Positions 1-11,440 of a stretch of DNA of 64,000 nucleotides are shown here, piece after piece. This DNA is from Deroplatys truncata. Its lineage: Eukaryota > Arthropoda > Insecta > Mantodea > Mantidae. Location: NCBI GenBank assembly GCA_030765065.1, contig CM060984.1, positions 102,715,488 through 102,779,487 on the forward strand, in the 5' to 3' direction. The notes beneath the pieces were generated by a model that was not told the origin of the DNA, searched no databases, and saw only the letters and a program-made list of their open reading frames with translations. A program made the translations under genes and the position numbers. Position 1 is the first letter of the stretch; each line of letters begins with the position of its first letter.

Positions 1-440
1 TATTTTTTCTAAAATCAAATACAATACATTTTTACATTAGAGCTGTTATCAGGTGTGGGGATTTTCTTGAAAATCTTCTTCTTCTTTTAGTTTTATTTAT
101 GGACGCTCTTTAACTGCTAAAGTTCCTAGCGTCCCATTCTATATTGGGCGTGAAAAACCGGAAAATTTGTTCAGAGGCCTCTTTATCAGGCTTGAACTTC
201 TTTTACGTGCTGTAAATTTACGACACGGGACCACAGGGCTTACTTCCCTTCCGAAGGAAGTTATGCTAAGGATTTTTCACGCCCGAAATAAATCCATCGC
301 CTTCCGCCGGCTTTGAATTCGTAACCTCGGGAACTAGAGGCTAGCATGGTACCCCTAGACCACGGAGGATGACATTGAAAATCTTCGCTGGTATAGTTAA
401 AGAGAGAGATCACAATGGGGTTAGCCATTTTTGTACCTTA
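1..440 (-). repeat. MITE-X fragment (minus) split by a SINE
   Basis: The stretch around 52-78 (GGGGATTTTCTTGAAAATC) and its continuation after 375 match, in reverse complement, the middle of the MITE-X family seen in fuller form at 17641 and 55358. The SINE at 79-374 interrupts it. Both outer limits are uncertain. Confidence 0.5.
79..374 (-). mobile_element. SINE-A, tRNA-derived, full length with TSD
   Basis: Read on the minus strand, the element starts with a tRNA-like head. The A-box-like motif GTGGTCTAGGGG and the B-box-like motif GGTTACGAATTC are those of an internal RNA polymerase III promoter. A body of about 200 bases follows, ending in GCGTCCATAAATAAAA. It is flanked by an exact 12-bp direct repeat, TTGAAAATCTTC, at 67-78 and 375-386, as expected of target-primed LINE-driven insertion. 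The same body recurs in the opposite orientation at 40471. The A-rich 3' end lies at the low-coordinate side. A functional tRNA gene is ruled out because the head cannot be closed into an acceptor stem. Confidence 0.85.
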
Positions 441-474
441 AACTGTGTGTTTCTTCTGACATTTCGAAATTAGA

Positions 475-730
475 TTTTTCAGACCTTTCTCCGACTTCCT
501 TTGGGAGTTGTGTAATATAGTTTGAGGAACATAGGAGGAATCAGAGACCCTTGCACCTCGGCCATTAGAAACATTTTGTGCTGTCCCTTATACCCAGTAT
601 GGTAACCCATGGGCACAAACACACATGTCCATGGCAGAATTCGAACCCGCGACCCTTTGCGCCACAGACTGCCGAAGTCAAACGCTTCAGCGACCGTGGC
701 TATGAGGAGCGTCCTCCTTTGGCAAGTGGA
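475..730 (-). mobile_element. SINE-D-like tRNA-headed repeat
   Basis: On the minus strand, the segment from about 725 down to 645 resembles a tRNA: a head like AGCCACGGTCGCTGAAGCG, then the B-box-like GGTTCGAATTCTGCC. About 170 bases of unrelated body follow. I see no second copy in the window and did not find a TSD, so the family and limits are uncertain. Confidence 0.45.
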
Positions 731-1399
731 GGGGAAAGTAAACGTGATTGTTTTATTCACCGTATAATTATCACGATAAATGTTTTCCTATATATTCCCT
801 ATATGCTAGGTGCATAAATAATGTCCAAATGTTTTAAAATTTGTGAACATGTAATCTATTTCAAGTGATATACTTCATTATCAGCTGTAAATTATAATAC
901 TGCTGCAGGTATTTGTGATACGTGTGTCACGTTGTTTTAGTAGACTGTGTTTCACAGATTTATTCTCAAAACAGTTTGTATTCAGTTGACTTCTGTATGA
1001 GCTGCGCATGACTTTATTAGCTTATTTTACACAATTAATGAGACAAACGAAGACACGAATGCTTAATCTTATCAACAGTAACAGTTGTGTCCTACAGGAT
1101 ATGATTGTTACTGTCAATGTAACTTCAGCTGTTAATTTAAAACGAAATGGATAATCGCACCGATACCTTACTTACAGTAGGCAGCTTATCAGCTGAGGAA
1201 GTTATAACCATAAAAGTTAATCTTAGATGCCCACAGAACCAAAACAAATATGCATATATTAGTTGGTTTACTTACGCAACGAACTAATCATGTTAACTTA
1301 CCTACTAGAAGCAGAAATCAGACTTTAAGTCAATAAAGGGACAGCAGAAGTTATTGGTTCACCTAAAAAATAAAAGTTAGCAATTGCTAATTCAAAAGG
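731..1399. other. No recognised feature
   Basis: AT-rich sequence without a credible reading frame or a repeat matching other parts of the window. Confidence 0.5.
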
Positions 1400-1639
1400 T
1401 TATATTAGGTATAGGTTATACAACGGAGCGAGACACCTCTCGCACTGCGACCTATAGTACGATTTTTTCGATCTGATCATGCAGAAACGCAAACGAGAAG
1501 GTTGAAGAGGGAAAGGGAGAAAAGACCGGCAGTGTTCCCCTAGTGCGGTGCAACAGGAATGCCTCAGTATAGACCATTGTCCTACAACTAACTTAAAATC
1601 CCTCCCGGGAGATAAAGGGCTCGCCCAGAAGTTGCGCAT

Positions 1640-2105
1640 CCAGCTGAGTAGGGCCTGGAGGAAAATATTGCACTATACATACATGTATTAGGTACTAGAC
1701 CCCGGAGGAAGGGATGAAGTGAAGGAACCACAGGAGGCCACAGAGACGCGCGGAAGTCTCTAACAGTTCCAGGCTCGAAGACCCGTCCCACTGCTGGAGC
1801 TGGCTAGAGAGAGTGATGAACGATCCGTGAACCAAACAGCCCTCTAGTGTTTCTTTTGAGCAAGCATCCGCGCCGTTTGTCTGGCACCGTCATACGCCAC
1901 GAAACTTAGCACACCTGAAAGATGAGAAGGAAACCAAAAGAAAGGGAAAGATTGAAGGAAAGTCATGGTAGATGACGAAACCACATCAGCATTCGCCAAT
2001 TGACCAGGGAAAACCACGAAAAACCCAAGATCAGAGTAAGCGGTCGACGGGAATTGAACCCGGGATCTTCCGAATGCGAGTCTGACACGGAGCAACCTCG
2101 CTAGG
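1640..2105 (-). mobile_element. SINE-C copy (minus)
   Basis: Reading down from about 2105 on the minus strand, a tRNA-like head ends in the B-box motif GGGTTCAATTCCC. It is followed by the SINE-C body landmarks: GGGTTTTTCGTGGTTTTCC, the GGCGAATGCTG stretch, and the late CTGTGGCCTCCTGTGGTTCC stretch near 1730. The same order of blocks occurs at 9622, 6788, 11171, 21830, 26421 and 60261. The 3' end is not clear, and the repeat may run to about 1400. Confidence 0.75.
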
Positions 2106-3400
2106 TAATTTAAAGGTTACCAGTCATACACAATCCGAATTTCAATAAAGTCTCTGTTTAAAGTTTGTATTACTTCATTTGATTTTCGTATTGCAACGAA
2201 ATATTTTGACTGCATTCATCAGCCATACTTTGCAAATGAGTCATGAAAAGTAAAACTTTCTCATCACGCCTGGAATTGTGCTATCTTTTTCTATCCCTTA
2301 AGGAAGTAAAGTACCCTGTTCTTGAAGCGATATGTTTTGATTTGTCTCAGTTAATGTTCTATATACTTGCACATATAATTGCACACAGACTTTGTTGCAC
2401 CACTATTTTAAATCCTAACACATATACCTACTAATTAAAAAAGCATAACCCTTATTCGGGCTCAGTCATAATACAATGAATATTTGATGCAATGATGCAG
2501 TCAATATACACATTTATCCCTTCCCATTTCTAATAGTTGCTAATGATTTTGGCTTTTTTAACAATGAAGGAACATCGATCTTAAAAGTTCTTAAGCTTTT
2601 GTGCAACAATATTACCAAGTAAAGCTCGCGGATCGGGACTTCAGAATAGTCTGTTAAACACACCGAAATATGTGCATAGTGGTTAATATGGCAGATTTTG
2701 TATAACTGAATAACTGTTATAAAGTTTTTGGGCGTAAATTTTACTTCATTTTCTTCGAAGAAAAACATTTAAAAACTAAAATACTGCTAGTACGAAATTC
2801 TCAGTTTCAATGACGTGAAATAAGAATGTATTAATACAGTGTCTTCGTTCTATGTCAAGGCATGGATCGCGCGAATGCGTGCTCCGCACACAGTTTACTA
2901 TATTACGGGGTTGGCGAATCTGCTCTTAGTGTATCCCTGTTGAGAATGCTTATAAAATGCACTTGACATACGCTGTAAAATCCTAAGGAAAGCGAATAAA
3001 TTACCTTAGGAGCGAGTTTAGAAGTGGATGTGATCTCTTCAATAGCTGGTACCCACTTGACCACCCATTTTAGGTGTTTTACTTTTATAGGTAAATCGCG
3101 TTATAAACGCAACAAACGTAGCCATGTTGTTGCTAAAGCACATGCAAAATAGGAACTGCCAACCTAAATAAAAAGTGAAATCCGCTAAATATGCGATGTG
3201 TTGTTACTAGAATTTCTTCTTCTTCGTTTAGTATTGCCGCTGACATAAACGCAACGCATTCATAGTAAGAAAGACTATCCACCAAAATTGTAATTTTTGT
3301 ATTCTTTTTGTGAAAGTTTGTTATATTATCTAATATGTTATTTCCATTAAATAAAGAAGTTCCTTTACTGTAACAGTGGTAGATAGTTAACGCAAGCTTA
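2106..3400. other. No recognised feature
   Basis: AT-rich. The short open frames have no motif I recognise and no repeat relation to the rest of the window. Confidence 0.5.
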
Positions 3401-3403
3401 CAT

Positions 3404-3512
3404 AAAAAAACCTAACCTAAGGCTAACCTTCCTTGAATTCAGAAACCTAAGCTTATATTAAAAAAAAAAACCTAACCTAACCTAACCTCCCGTGAATCAG
3501 AAACCTAAGCTT
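3404..3512. repeat. CCTAA tracts within a ~65-bp tandem duplication
   Basis: Two adjacent units each begin with a poly-A run, continue with CCTAA repeats (two in the first unit, three to four in the second) and end in CAGAAACCTAAGCTTA. CCTAA is the complement of TTAGG, the telomere motif of most insects. The tracts are too short to be a telomere and are flanked by unique sequence, so they are interstitial. Confidence 0.7.
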
Positions 3513-3662
3513 AGGAACGCAACTGCTACACTCCTCTCGTTCTAAAAAACATCCCTTTGATGTTGAGGCTGAGGGTCCTCAATCTCTCGGCTACGCCTTG
3601 AGGCTGAGTATCTTACCGGCTTTGGCGGCATTAGTTATTCATATGTTGCCAGCATTGCGTTA

Positions 3663-3724
3663 GAGCTAGCGTATGACATAGAGTGACATCTGTTGAGCTA
3701 GTGTATGACAGAGTGACATCTGTT
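3663..3724 (+). repeat. Two-unit tandem repeat, ~31 bp
   Basis: The unit at 3663-3694 begins GAGCTAGCGTATGACA and ends GAGTGACATCTGTT. It is repeated at 3695-3724 with one substitution and a 2-bp deletion. Confidence 0.8.
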
Positions 3725-5194
3725 GGACATATAACACACCATTTTTATCACTGTGGGAGATACACTATGAGCAGAATGTGGCTTTATTTTTTAGCGTTTA
3801 GCGATCCCGTTGTTCTAAATTTATTGGCCAAACACAGTGTTTGTAACCGGAACTGGATAACCAGGAAACTGCTGCTGAAATTGTCTACACACCTATCTAC
3901 ATAATTTAGTTTTTTTCACGTATGTATGGTACATAAAAGTACGCTGTTCAAGCTGGATTTGCTGGCAGGCATTTTCGTGGACTAATAAGAGAATAACACT
4001 CTTAAGGAAATCACACATAACACGTATTGTCCAAACACTTCACAATTCGAAGACAGTGCAACGACTGATACAGCTCACAGCTGATAAACGTACCCTTGAC
4101 ACGTCCTGCACGCTTCTACGCAGTGGCACAATACCGAGTTCACTGCCGTCTCGGACGATACGCATATAAGGCGGTTGTGGCCTTGACATAAAACGAAGGC
4201 TTATCACTTCTTCAAGCAGTGCTTTTGAGAAGATTAATCCCTCTGTCCATTTGCCCATTGTTCATCTTTCTTTATTCAGAAATTAGATAATAAACTTTTT
4301 CGAACAAACAACGAAGTATATAAGCATTAATCTTCAAAGCCTTGGACTTCCAAGTCTACGCAGTGACTTCTAATCACACTTAATATATATAAACGAAAAC
4401 CAGTAAAGAAAGACGGCAATTTTGGCAAGAAGCTTTTCAATTATAAGCAATCTTACTATTTATTCTCGTAATGTAAACTGGATGTGCTAATTGATTAAAT
4501 CATTAAACAGAAGTAATGATTACGGTGTGGGAATATTGATAACCCAGTTTTTCACTACACCTATTTTGTTGACTAAAGGTATACGATAAAACTGTAAAAT
4601 AATCATAATGATGCAAAATTTAAGCCATGAATATTTACATCGTACTATGGAAGAAAACATAAATTTTAATACCAACGGTGTGTGCAGGAGATTAAGCCAA
4701 CATATTACGGCTATTGACCTTGTAATACCCCTCCGTGTTCCATGGCCGATTATATCACTGTTTTGCATGTCCAGTAACTTAGTAAAAAGTGTCTCTTTAC
4801 ATTTCAAGGTAAAGATTTTTGTAACAAGGTTAAAGAAAGAGGAGGAAAAAAACCAAGAAAGAAGAAGATGGAAACTTCAGAAAACGAGTGAAATAATCTG
4901 CTCAAAGGACATTTCATTGTGAGCAGTTAAATATAAGCGAAAATATAGAATAATGCTTCTCCTAGGTGTCTAAAAAGGTTTAGGAAATTACAAATGGACA
5001 AGTTTAGATCAGTGATACCTTCTAAAAGTTATTGTATTTTAAGAAATAAAAAGGTAATAAATAATTATCATTGTGCAGTCCTCAGCAAATCTCTTGTCCT
5101 ACTTCAGAAAGTTAGAAAAGTTTAATCAGACTTTAAAAATCAACTTTCCAATTTAAGGTTGGGGTGAAAAAGCGGAAGAGGATTTTGACTCCGC
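3725..5194. other. No recognised feature
   Basis: The open frames at 4040-4258 (minus) and 4608-4922 (plus) have no recognisable domain, splice context or repeat relation. The stretch is AT-rich, as introns here are. Confidence 0.45.
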
Positions 5195-5560
5195 GGCCAA
5201 GATTAAAGGCACCCACTAAACTCCGGTGAGAATGATGAAGCAAGAGTACTAAGGGCGGTCACATCTGACGGCAGCAGCCGCAGTTCAGCGTGACCCCTAT
5301 CGTTTCCATATCGATGTCTCCCCCATCCGGGAGAACAAACGGACAGGTTCAGACTCATCCAATGCTTGCGCCGTACTCCACCAACCATCCGCCAGACCCC
5401 GCAACCCCTAAAGACTAAAAAGAAATGAGGGATAGGAGGATTCGTGTAAGTATATAATTTACCGCCCAATTCGCCTACCAACCTAGGAAAACCACGAAAA
5501 AAACTAGGTTTGTTACTTCCCTCAAACACTACTGCCTGAACCATCTCGCCTCGGCACAGC
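5195..5560 (-). mobile_element. SINE-C copy (minus), head damaged
   Basis: On the minus strand from about 5560 the copy shows the SINE-C start GATGGTTCAGGCAGTA. It then jumps almost directly to the body landmark TTTTTTTCGTGGTTTTCC, so the B-box part of the tRNA-like head is deleted. The rest of the body (TTGGTAGGCGAATTG and the later GC-rich part) is recognisable down to about 5200. Confidence 0.65.
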
Positions 5561-5762
5561 TTTCCAACTCACTGCTACACACGGCTAGTGTGATAGAGCA
5601 TATTAAATATTATGCTTCTTCATCTTAAATTAGCAGTTAGCTCTCAATTTGGTACTCCAACAAGAAGGAAATCTGCACAACTTACGCTGCTATGAGATAA
5701 GCGCTTCGCTTCAACATACCCAAAAGGAAAATCGCATATGGTATACATAAATGTCAATGTGA

Positions 5763-6590
5763 TACGAGGGCGGATTGATAAGTCCATGACTTTGACGAGA
5801 GTTAGCTTCTAATCATAGGTTTCTTGTTTGCATCTACGTCTTACATCTATTTTGCGTATAATCGCAGAAATTCGTCGTCATTTGTTTCTTAGAACATTGT
5901 TGAGAGCGTCTAAAATAAGCAGACGTGTGTTGCTTCGTAGAAAATGGAGAAAAGTGAATTTTGTGTTCTGATAAAACACTACTTTTTGCGTGGTAAGACG
6001 GTGAAGGAAACGGAAGAAAAGCTGAACAAGTATTATGGGGACTCTATTCCATCACATAGAATGGTTCACAAGTGGTTTACAGATATTCGATGTGGCCGTT
6101 CGAGCACAAGAGATGCCGTGCGCACAGGACGGCTGGTTGAGGTCACAACAGAAGAAATGGTGAACAAAGTTCACAATATTGTGTTGGAAGACCGCCAAGA
6201 TAGCTCCGTGAGATAGCCAAGACTGTAAACATCTTGAGTGAACGGGTGTATAACATTCTGCACGAATTTTTGGGTATGAGAAAGGTGTGAGCAAGATGGG
6301 TGCCGCGACTGCTCACAGTTGAGAACAAGAGGAATCGTGTGACCATTTCAAGGGATGTTTGAACATTTTCCAACGCAACCCAAATGAATTTTTGCGGCGT
6401 TATATTACGGTTGATGAAACTTGGATTCATTACTATCACCTGAAACCAAACAACAATCAAAGCAGTGGATTTCCTTCGGCGAACCTGCTTCAAAGAAAGC
6501 GAAAACCATTCCGTCGGCAGGAAAAATCATGGCAGCTGTCTTTTGGGATTCACAAGGGGTGATACACATTCATTACCTGAAAAGTAGTAG
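5763..6590 (+). mobile_element. mariner element, 3' truncated
   Basis: The left end TACGAGGGCGGATTGATAAG matches the left inverted repeat of the copy at 14495. The transposase frame opens at an ATG at 5944 with the mariner helix-turn-helix region: LIKHYFLRGKTVKETEEKL, then KYYGDS and VHKWF, up to residue 90. It is then broken by frameshifts. The first catalytic aspartate is seen in VDETWIHYY near 6410, and homology ends around FWDSQGVIH near 6565. The second and third catalytic aspartates and the right inverted repeat are missing. The protein cannot function. It is a dead copy of the same subfamily as the 14.5-kb element. Confidence 0.85.
5944..6562 (+). pseudogene. mariner transposase pseudogene (N-terminal half)
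   Basis: An ATG at 5944 opens 90 codons of the paired DNA-binding domain of a mariner-type DD34D transposase. A small deletion near 6200 then shifts the frame. The continuation appears in other frames as FLRRYITVDETWIHYY (first catalytic Asp) and KTIPSAGKIMAAVFWD. The usual protein is about 345 residues; here roughly 200 remain in several frames. This copy keeps the initiator ATG that the 14.5-kb copy has lost (ATA there). Confidence 0.8.
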
Positions 6591-6787
6591 ATGGCTTGGT
6601 ATGTTGGTTGCAGAGAATCAGAATGGAAAGAAAAAGAATGTTTCACATGGTAATAAGTTACACACCTATTATATGGATATATTTTATGAGACGAACACTA
6701 ACATTCGTTTCAGTTTTTACTTATCACCTTCTAAGTATCGTTAAAATAAGACTGCAGCTTGACTGCTTACGAAATGCTTTGGACTAG

Positions 6788-7350
6788 GTAAAGGTATGTA
6801 CCATGGAGGGGCTTCTGGAACTGGGGCAGAGCACCGCAGCAGGCCAGTCGGTCTATTGTGCTTCCAACTTGACCCCTGGGTGGGAAGGATGAGGGGGAGA
6901 GACCGGAAGGGCGACCAGAAGCCGAGGGCGAAAGCATAGACGGGGTCCCTAGCGTTTCCATAGAACGCATCCGACGCCACACGACCCCTGTCCACAAGCC
7001 ACCAACCTCCAGGTCCACTGGAGCGGAGCCCCACGCTGAGGAGACCTAACTGAGTGGTACTGCAGCGACGTCAGAAAAGAAACCGTTACAGAACGGAAGC
7101 CACCGCCCAGCCACAACCCGCCGAACACCGTCGCTGGTACTACAACCCTGAGACAGATGGCAAGGAAGATGTGGGTACAGGAAATCAGAGGAAGAAGAGT
7201 CGGTAGAAGATGAACCATTCTAGCATTCGCCTGGCGATCCAGGGAAACCACGAAAAACCCATGGGGCAGAGTGGGCGGTCGCCGGGGATCGATCCCGGGA
7301 TCTCCCGTTTACGGGCCACAGACGTAACCGCCTAAGACATCCCGCTCAAT
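6788..7350 (-). mobile_element. SINE-C copy (minus), full length with TSD
   Basis: On the minus strand from 7350 the element reads GGGATGTCTTAGGCGGTTACG, then the B-box GGGATCGATCCCCGG, then GGGTTTTTCGTGGTTTCCC and the long GC-rich SINE-C body, ending in CATACCTTTAC. It is bounded by an exact 10-bp direct repeat, TTTGGACTAG, at 6778-6787 and 7351-7360. At 563 bp this is the best-delimited copy of the family. Confidence 0.85.
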
Positions 7351-7360
7351 TTTGGACTAG

Positions 7361-7855
7361 ATACTGCTTGGCATTCTCGAGTTACACATTCTTGGTTCTC
7401 GCGGGACTCGGAATTAAATAGCGAATGGTGTAACTGTAATATCTTGGATTAGGAAGTGTTTTAGAGAGGCTATGTTGAGATGAAAGCAAATGGATGAAGG
7501 AGAGTAAATTAATTTCTAAAACTGTTCATCCCCCTGTTCAAAAAGTGTTTCTTGGTCCCTTCTCCTCCCTACGTGAAGTCACCCCTTTCAACTCGCGTTG
7601 TACGCAAGGATCTTCGTCTGTTCATCGCCGCATGCTTCACTGCAATATCTCATGTGTGTAGGCGCGTAAGAACGGGCCGAAAATGCGTTGGCCGAATTTG
7701 GATGGCGCCACGTTTGTTCTTGACAAAACTTAAGGTGTATTCAGGTATCTACTATTCTTGTCTGTTTAAAAAGCAAGCTTTTGACTGTCAGCCGAAAATT
7801 TTTCTCAACACGTTATCGAATGTCGACGGTGAGAAAGCAGTATTTTAGAAGGAAT
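7361..7855. other. No recognised feature
   Basis: An open frame at 7552-7848 (98 codons, plus) has no recognisable motif and no splice context tying it to the cadherin gene. Confidence 0.4.
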
Positions 7856-8749
7856 TGTATCGTATTTCAACTGTTGGGGAACCGAACTTGAAATTCGTTG
7901 CAACCACACGTATAGTAAACAGTTTCCAACAGCCTTCGCCCCAAATATACTTTCAGGTGGTTTAAGAATATTAACTTTGTAATTTAACTGTTTCTTTAAA
8001 TATTATATATTTATGTTTGCCTCGGCTGCGTCAGTATTTGTTAGAGACACGCTTCTCTTAGCAGGGAGTGGTGCGACTGACGAATGTAGGCTTACACAGA
8101 TTATAATTTTAGTTCACTCCTTTTATTAATACTTGATACGATTTAAATAACACTTCACTGATATAGAGAGCTGTGAGATTCTTTAATTAAGTACTTGCAC
8201 TTTTTAACACGTAAAACTATTTTCGTCTCACATGAATACGTATTAAATTTCTTGAGGACACTTTTTGCGTCTGGTTAGTAACGCTGTCTGCAACCAACTC
8301 AACTGATTTCAACTGCCTAAACTTGTAAATTTCTATATTTTAAGTCTCTGATTGGCTATTCCTAATCCACTAGAATACCTTCATTTAACTAAAGCTTTTT
8401 CTGGTTGTTGATTGGCTATTTTTATAAACTGTCACAAAAATTACATTATTGTTGCTCCAAGAATGACTAGTAGCATTATTACACTTTCTTACTCATTATT
8501 GCCTCAAGGTTACCTCATTGTTAGCAACTTTTAACCTATTATTCTCACAGCTCCTACATTATTAAATTACGTAATATATTCACATAACATTATTACGCAT
8601 GTATACAATAATACAAGCATAGGCAATGACTGTTACATACATTTTATATATATTGTTACATGCACATATTGCTTTAAGGCGGGCTGTTATTGAATTTATA
8701 TATTATATAATTAGACTGAAATCATTTAAGTGTTAAATATACTGCCTCA
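7856..8749 (+). repeat. Dispersed ~900-bp repeat, copy A (possible solo LTR)
   Basis: The stretch begins TGTATCGTATTTCAACTGTT and ends ATACTGCCTCA, and is repeated in the same orientation at 15971-16886. The two share long blocks such as CGCACGTATAGTAAACAG (allowing one change), ACTTTGTAATTTAACTGTTT and AACATTATTACRCATG. Each has TG at the start and CA at the end, as LTRs do, and no coding potential. No TSD was found, so solo LTR is only a suggestion. Confidence 0.75.
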
Positions 8750-9611
8750 ACGGGAAAATGCGTTATCGGCAATGATTCAATGTTTTATTTTTTATTTGTG
8801 CAAATAGTGTTTAGACTAATTAAAATGACTGTCGCAAGACAACCCAGACATTATCTTTAACCCTTTTAATGTAAATAGCCACGCCCGTAGGTTTCGAAAG
8901 AACAATTAATAAGGCGCTTTCCAAACAATGCTAAACAAACTGATTATGAAACACATCCAAGTATCACACAATCTTGAAGTTTATGACAAGTATTGTAAGA
9001 AAATTTCGTTATTACCAGGCAATCCAGTGCCGACCAGGTCAACAACAGTGATATAATTACGAAAGAAAACGCATCACTCTTTGAATTGTTTCAGTAAAGC
9101 TTGCAAGTTTTAGTTGACCTGTAATTTACAAACTGCATTTGAGTGAATTTTTTTTAAAATAAGTGCATACATAATTTAGTAAGATGACGTGTACTTAATG
9201 CATAAACTGACACCGTATACACCCACGCATCCATACAGTGCGAGAAGGTTCCGGAATTACGCTTCAGTCTACAGTCCGACACAAAATCCAACATCCATCA
9301 GCTGGGTAGGTTACTTTGTTTTTTAATTACTCATTTAGTGTGTCCCATCCTGAAACTTTGCGCTTTCGTAGTTTAAAAAGCAAGGAATACTGTAAGCTCT
9401 TTTAAAATTCAAAAAATGAGTGCAAAGTACATAAAAGTTGCATTTTAAAACTACTTTATCGAAAAAACTGATTTTAATATCGGTGTTATCATAAAAGAAC
9501 TATTATAAAAACATATTTTTCTGATAATTGCATGTTTTAAAAAATAAATATATACTCTGTTGTAGTTTTAAACATTCGGTGAAGCTGAAAAGTTTAATAA
9601 ACTTCGTACAT
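8750..9611. other. No recognised feature
   Basis: AT-rich sequence without supported genes or repeats. Confidence 0.5.
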
Positions 9612-9621
9612 ATGATGGTCA

Positions 9622-10107
9622 TGAGGGAGGTTTCGCCGCGGTAACGCGTGCGACTCGCATTCGGGAGGTCCCGGGCTCGATCCTCGGCGACGGCACACAC
9701 TGGCCCATGTATTTTTCGTGGTTTCCCCGGGGATGGCAAGCGAATGCTGGATCGTTTCTTCTCTACCACGATTTCCTTTCCATTATTTCCCTTTCTTTCC
9801 GTTTTCTTCTCGTCTTTCAGGAGTGCTTCTAGGTTTCGTGGTGTATGGCAGTGCCGAACAGATGCCGCGGATGCATGCTCGTGGACACCAAAGGGCTGCT
9901 TGATTGGTGGGTCGTTTTTTGCTCTCTCTCGGCGCCTCCGCAGTGGGACGGGTCTGCGAGCTCGGAAATGTTAGGAACTTCCGCGCATTTCTGTGGCCTG
10001 TCTGCCCACGGCCTGTAGCCTCCTGTGGTTCCTTCACCTAATCCCTTCCTGCAGATAGCAGCGCGCAAGGTATTCCCCTCCGTGGAATCACCTTTACCTC
10101 TCTACAC
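9622..10107 (+). mobile_element. SINE-C copy with TSD
   Basis: The head runs through GCATTCGGGAGGTCCCGGG to the B-box-like GGGCTCGATCC. The body includes TATTTTTCGTGGTTTCCCC, GCGAATGCTGGATCG, the CTGTGGCCTGTCTGCC stretch and a terminal CACCTTTACCTC. An exact 10-bp direct repeat, ATGATGGTCA, flanks it at 9612-9621 and 10108-10117. The open frames inside (for example 9648-9974) are not genes. Confidence 0.85.
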
Positions 10108-10117
10108 ATGATGGTCA

Positions 10118-11165
10118 AATTTGCTCTGAATTTGTCCGGTTTAACGAGGAATGACTCAATGTGGGAAATAGCTACTGAAGGGTTAAGCTACATTTTGCAT
10201 GTTGTTTTCGGTTTGGAAACAAGTAAGCTTTGACTATATATTGAACAAGATTTTTCCTTTGCCAACGTCAAGCTACCGAACGCATTATGCTTAAGAAAAG
10301 GCCTTTATAACACTGTTTGAAACACTAAGGTAAACTATTGATACTCTGATGACTAATTTTCACTTTCTTATTTCCTTTTGCCTATACGTTTTAATGAACC
10401 TTATACATTCGTTGGCAATTCCCGATTCTCAGCTTTAAAGCTACTGTTGATTCGTTTTTGCTCTGAGCGATGCTCGTTTGTTATCTTGACATGCAACCGC
10501 CGAGGTTTTGCATGCGGTCAGCTTGGCTGACCACAGCCCTTAAGATTCGTTAAGAAAGTACCGCCCTATTGCGTGATTTTCTAAACTCATTTTCATTCCC
10601 GGGTTATTGACCTCTATGAGAAAGAAACATGGCTAAGAAATGAAAAGAAATATGATTTAAGTAAAAGACGTGCAGGCTTAATTATAAATATGTTCTGTAC
10701 TTTTAGATTGCTGTTGATACAAAGATAAGTTATCTATATGAGTGGGGAACTTATTCCATTACGAGAAAGACTTCAATAGATAGCGAATCAGAACGTTCTC
10801 ATAACGATTAATGTTTAGAAGATAAAGACGCGTCCATAAGGCTAATATGAGCAATATGGAGAAATTTAAAGATGCCAAGTTTTCGGTCGTGTTTTAGTTT
10901 ATAAACAAATGCTCAAAAGAAGTTCTGCGGAAACCGAGTTCAGTGAGGAGCCTTTAGCCCCTGACACAATACATTTCTTTTTACATTCTATAATAATACA
11001 TTTTTGTGATAAATGGACGATGTAAGCATGTCTTACAGGGAAAAATGACAAATTCATTCCTACCATCTTTAAGAGAAAATTACACCTCTGACTCAGAAGC
11101 GATGTTCACTATGAAATTAATACAATCAATGAAGAAATTAACAAGTTTGGAACGATTACAATCAC
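10118..11165. other. No recognised feature
   Basis: No supported gene or repeat. Confidence 0.5.
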
Positions 11166-11169
11166 CATG

Positions 11170-11440
11170 TACCGAGCATCCCGCTCAGGCGATAACGTCT
11201 GTGGCACACATTCGGGAGGTCCCGGGTTGGATCTTCGGCGACCGCCCACTCTGACCCATGGGGTTTTCGTAGTTTTCCCGGCAGGCGAATGCTGGGGTAC
11301 ATCAGTTTCTATCACGACTACCCTGCTCCTCGTTTCCTGTACCCATCATCTTCCTTATCATCTGTTTCAGGGTTGTAGGACCGGTGACGGTGTCCGGTGG
11401 GTTACGGCTGGACGGGGCTTGCGCTCTGTAGAGGTATTTT
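11170..11440 (+). mobile_element. SINE-C copy, 3' end cut by MITE-X
   Basis: A tRNA-like head, CCCGCTCAGGCGATAACG, is followed by CATTCGGGAGGTCCCGGG and body landmarks GGTTTTCGTAGTTTTCCC and GGCGAATGCTGGGGT. It ends abruptly where MITE-X begins at 11441, so the 3' part of the SINE is missing. Confidence 0.75.

Noticed and set aside
4040-4258. 72-codon minus-strand frame and surrounding sequence, possibly a decayed transposase
   Set aside because: No catalytic or DNA-binding motif could be read with confidence on either strand.
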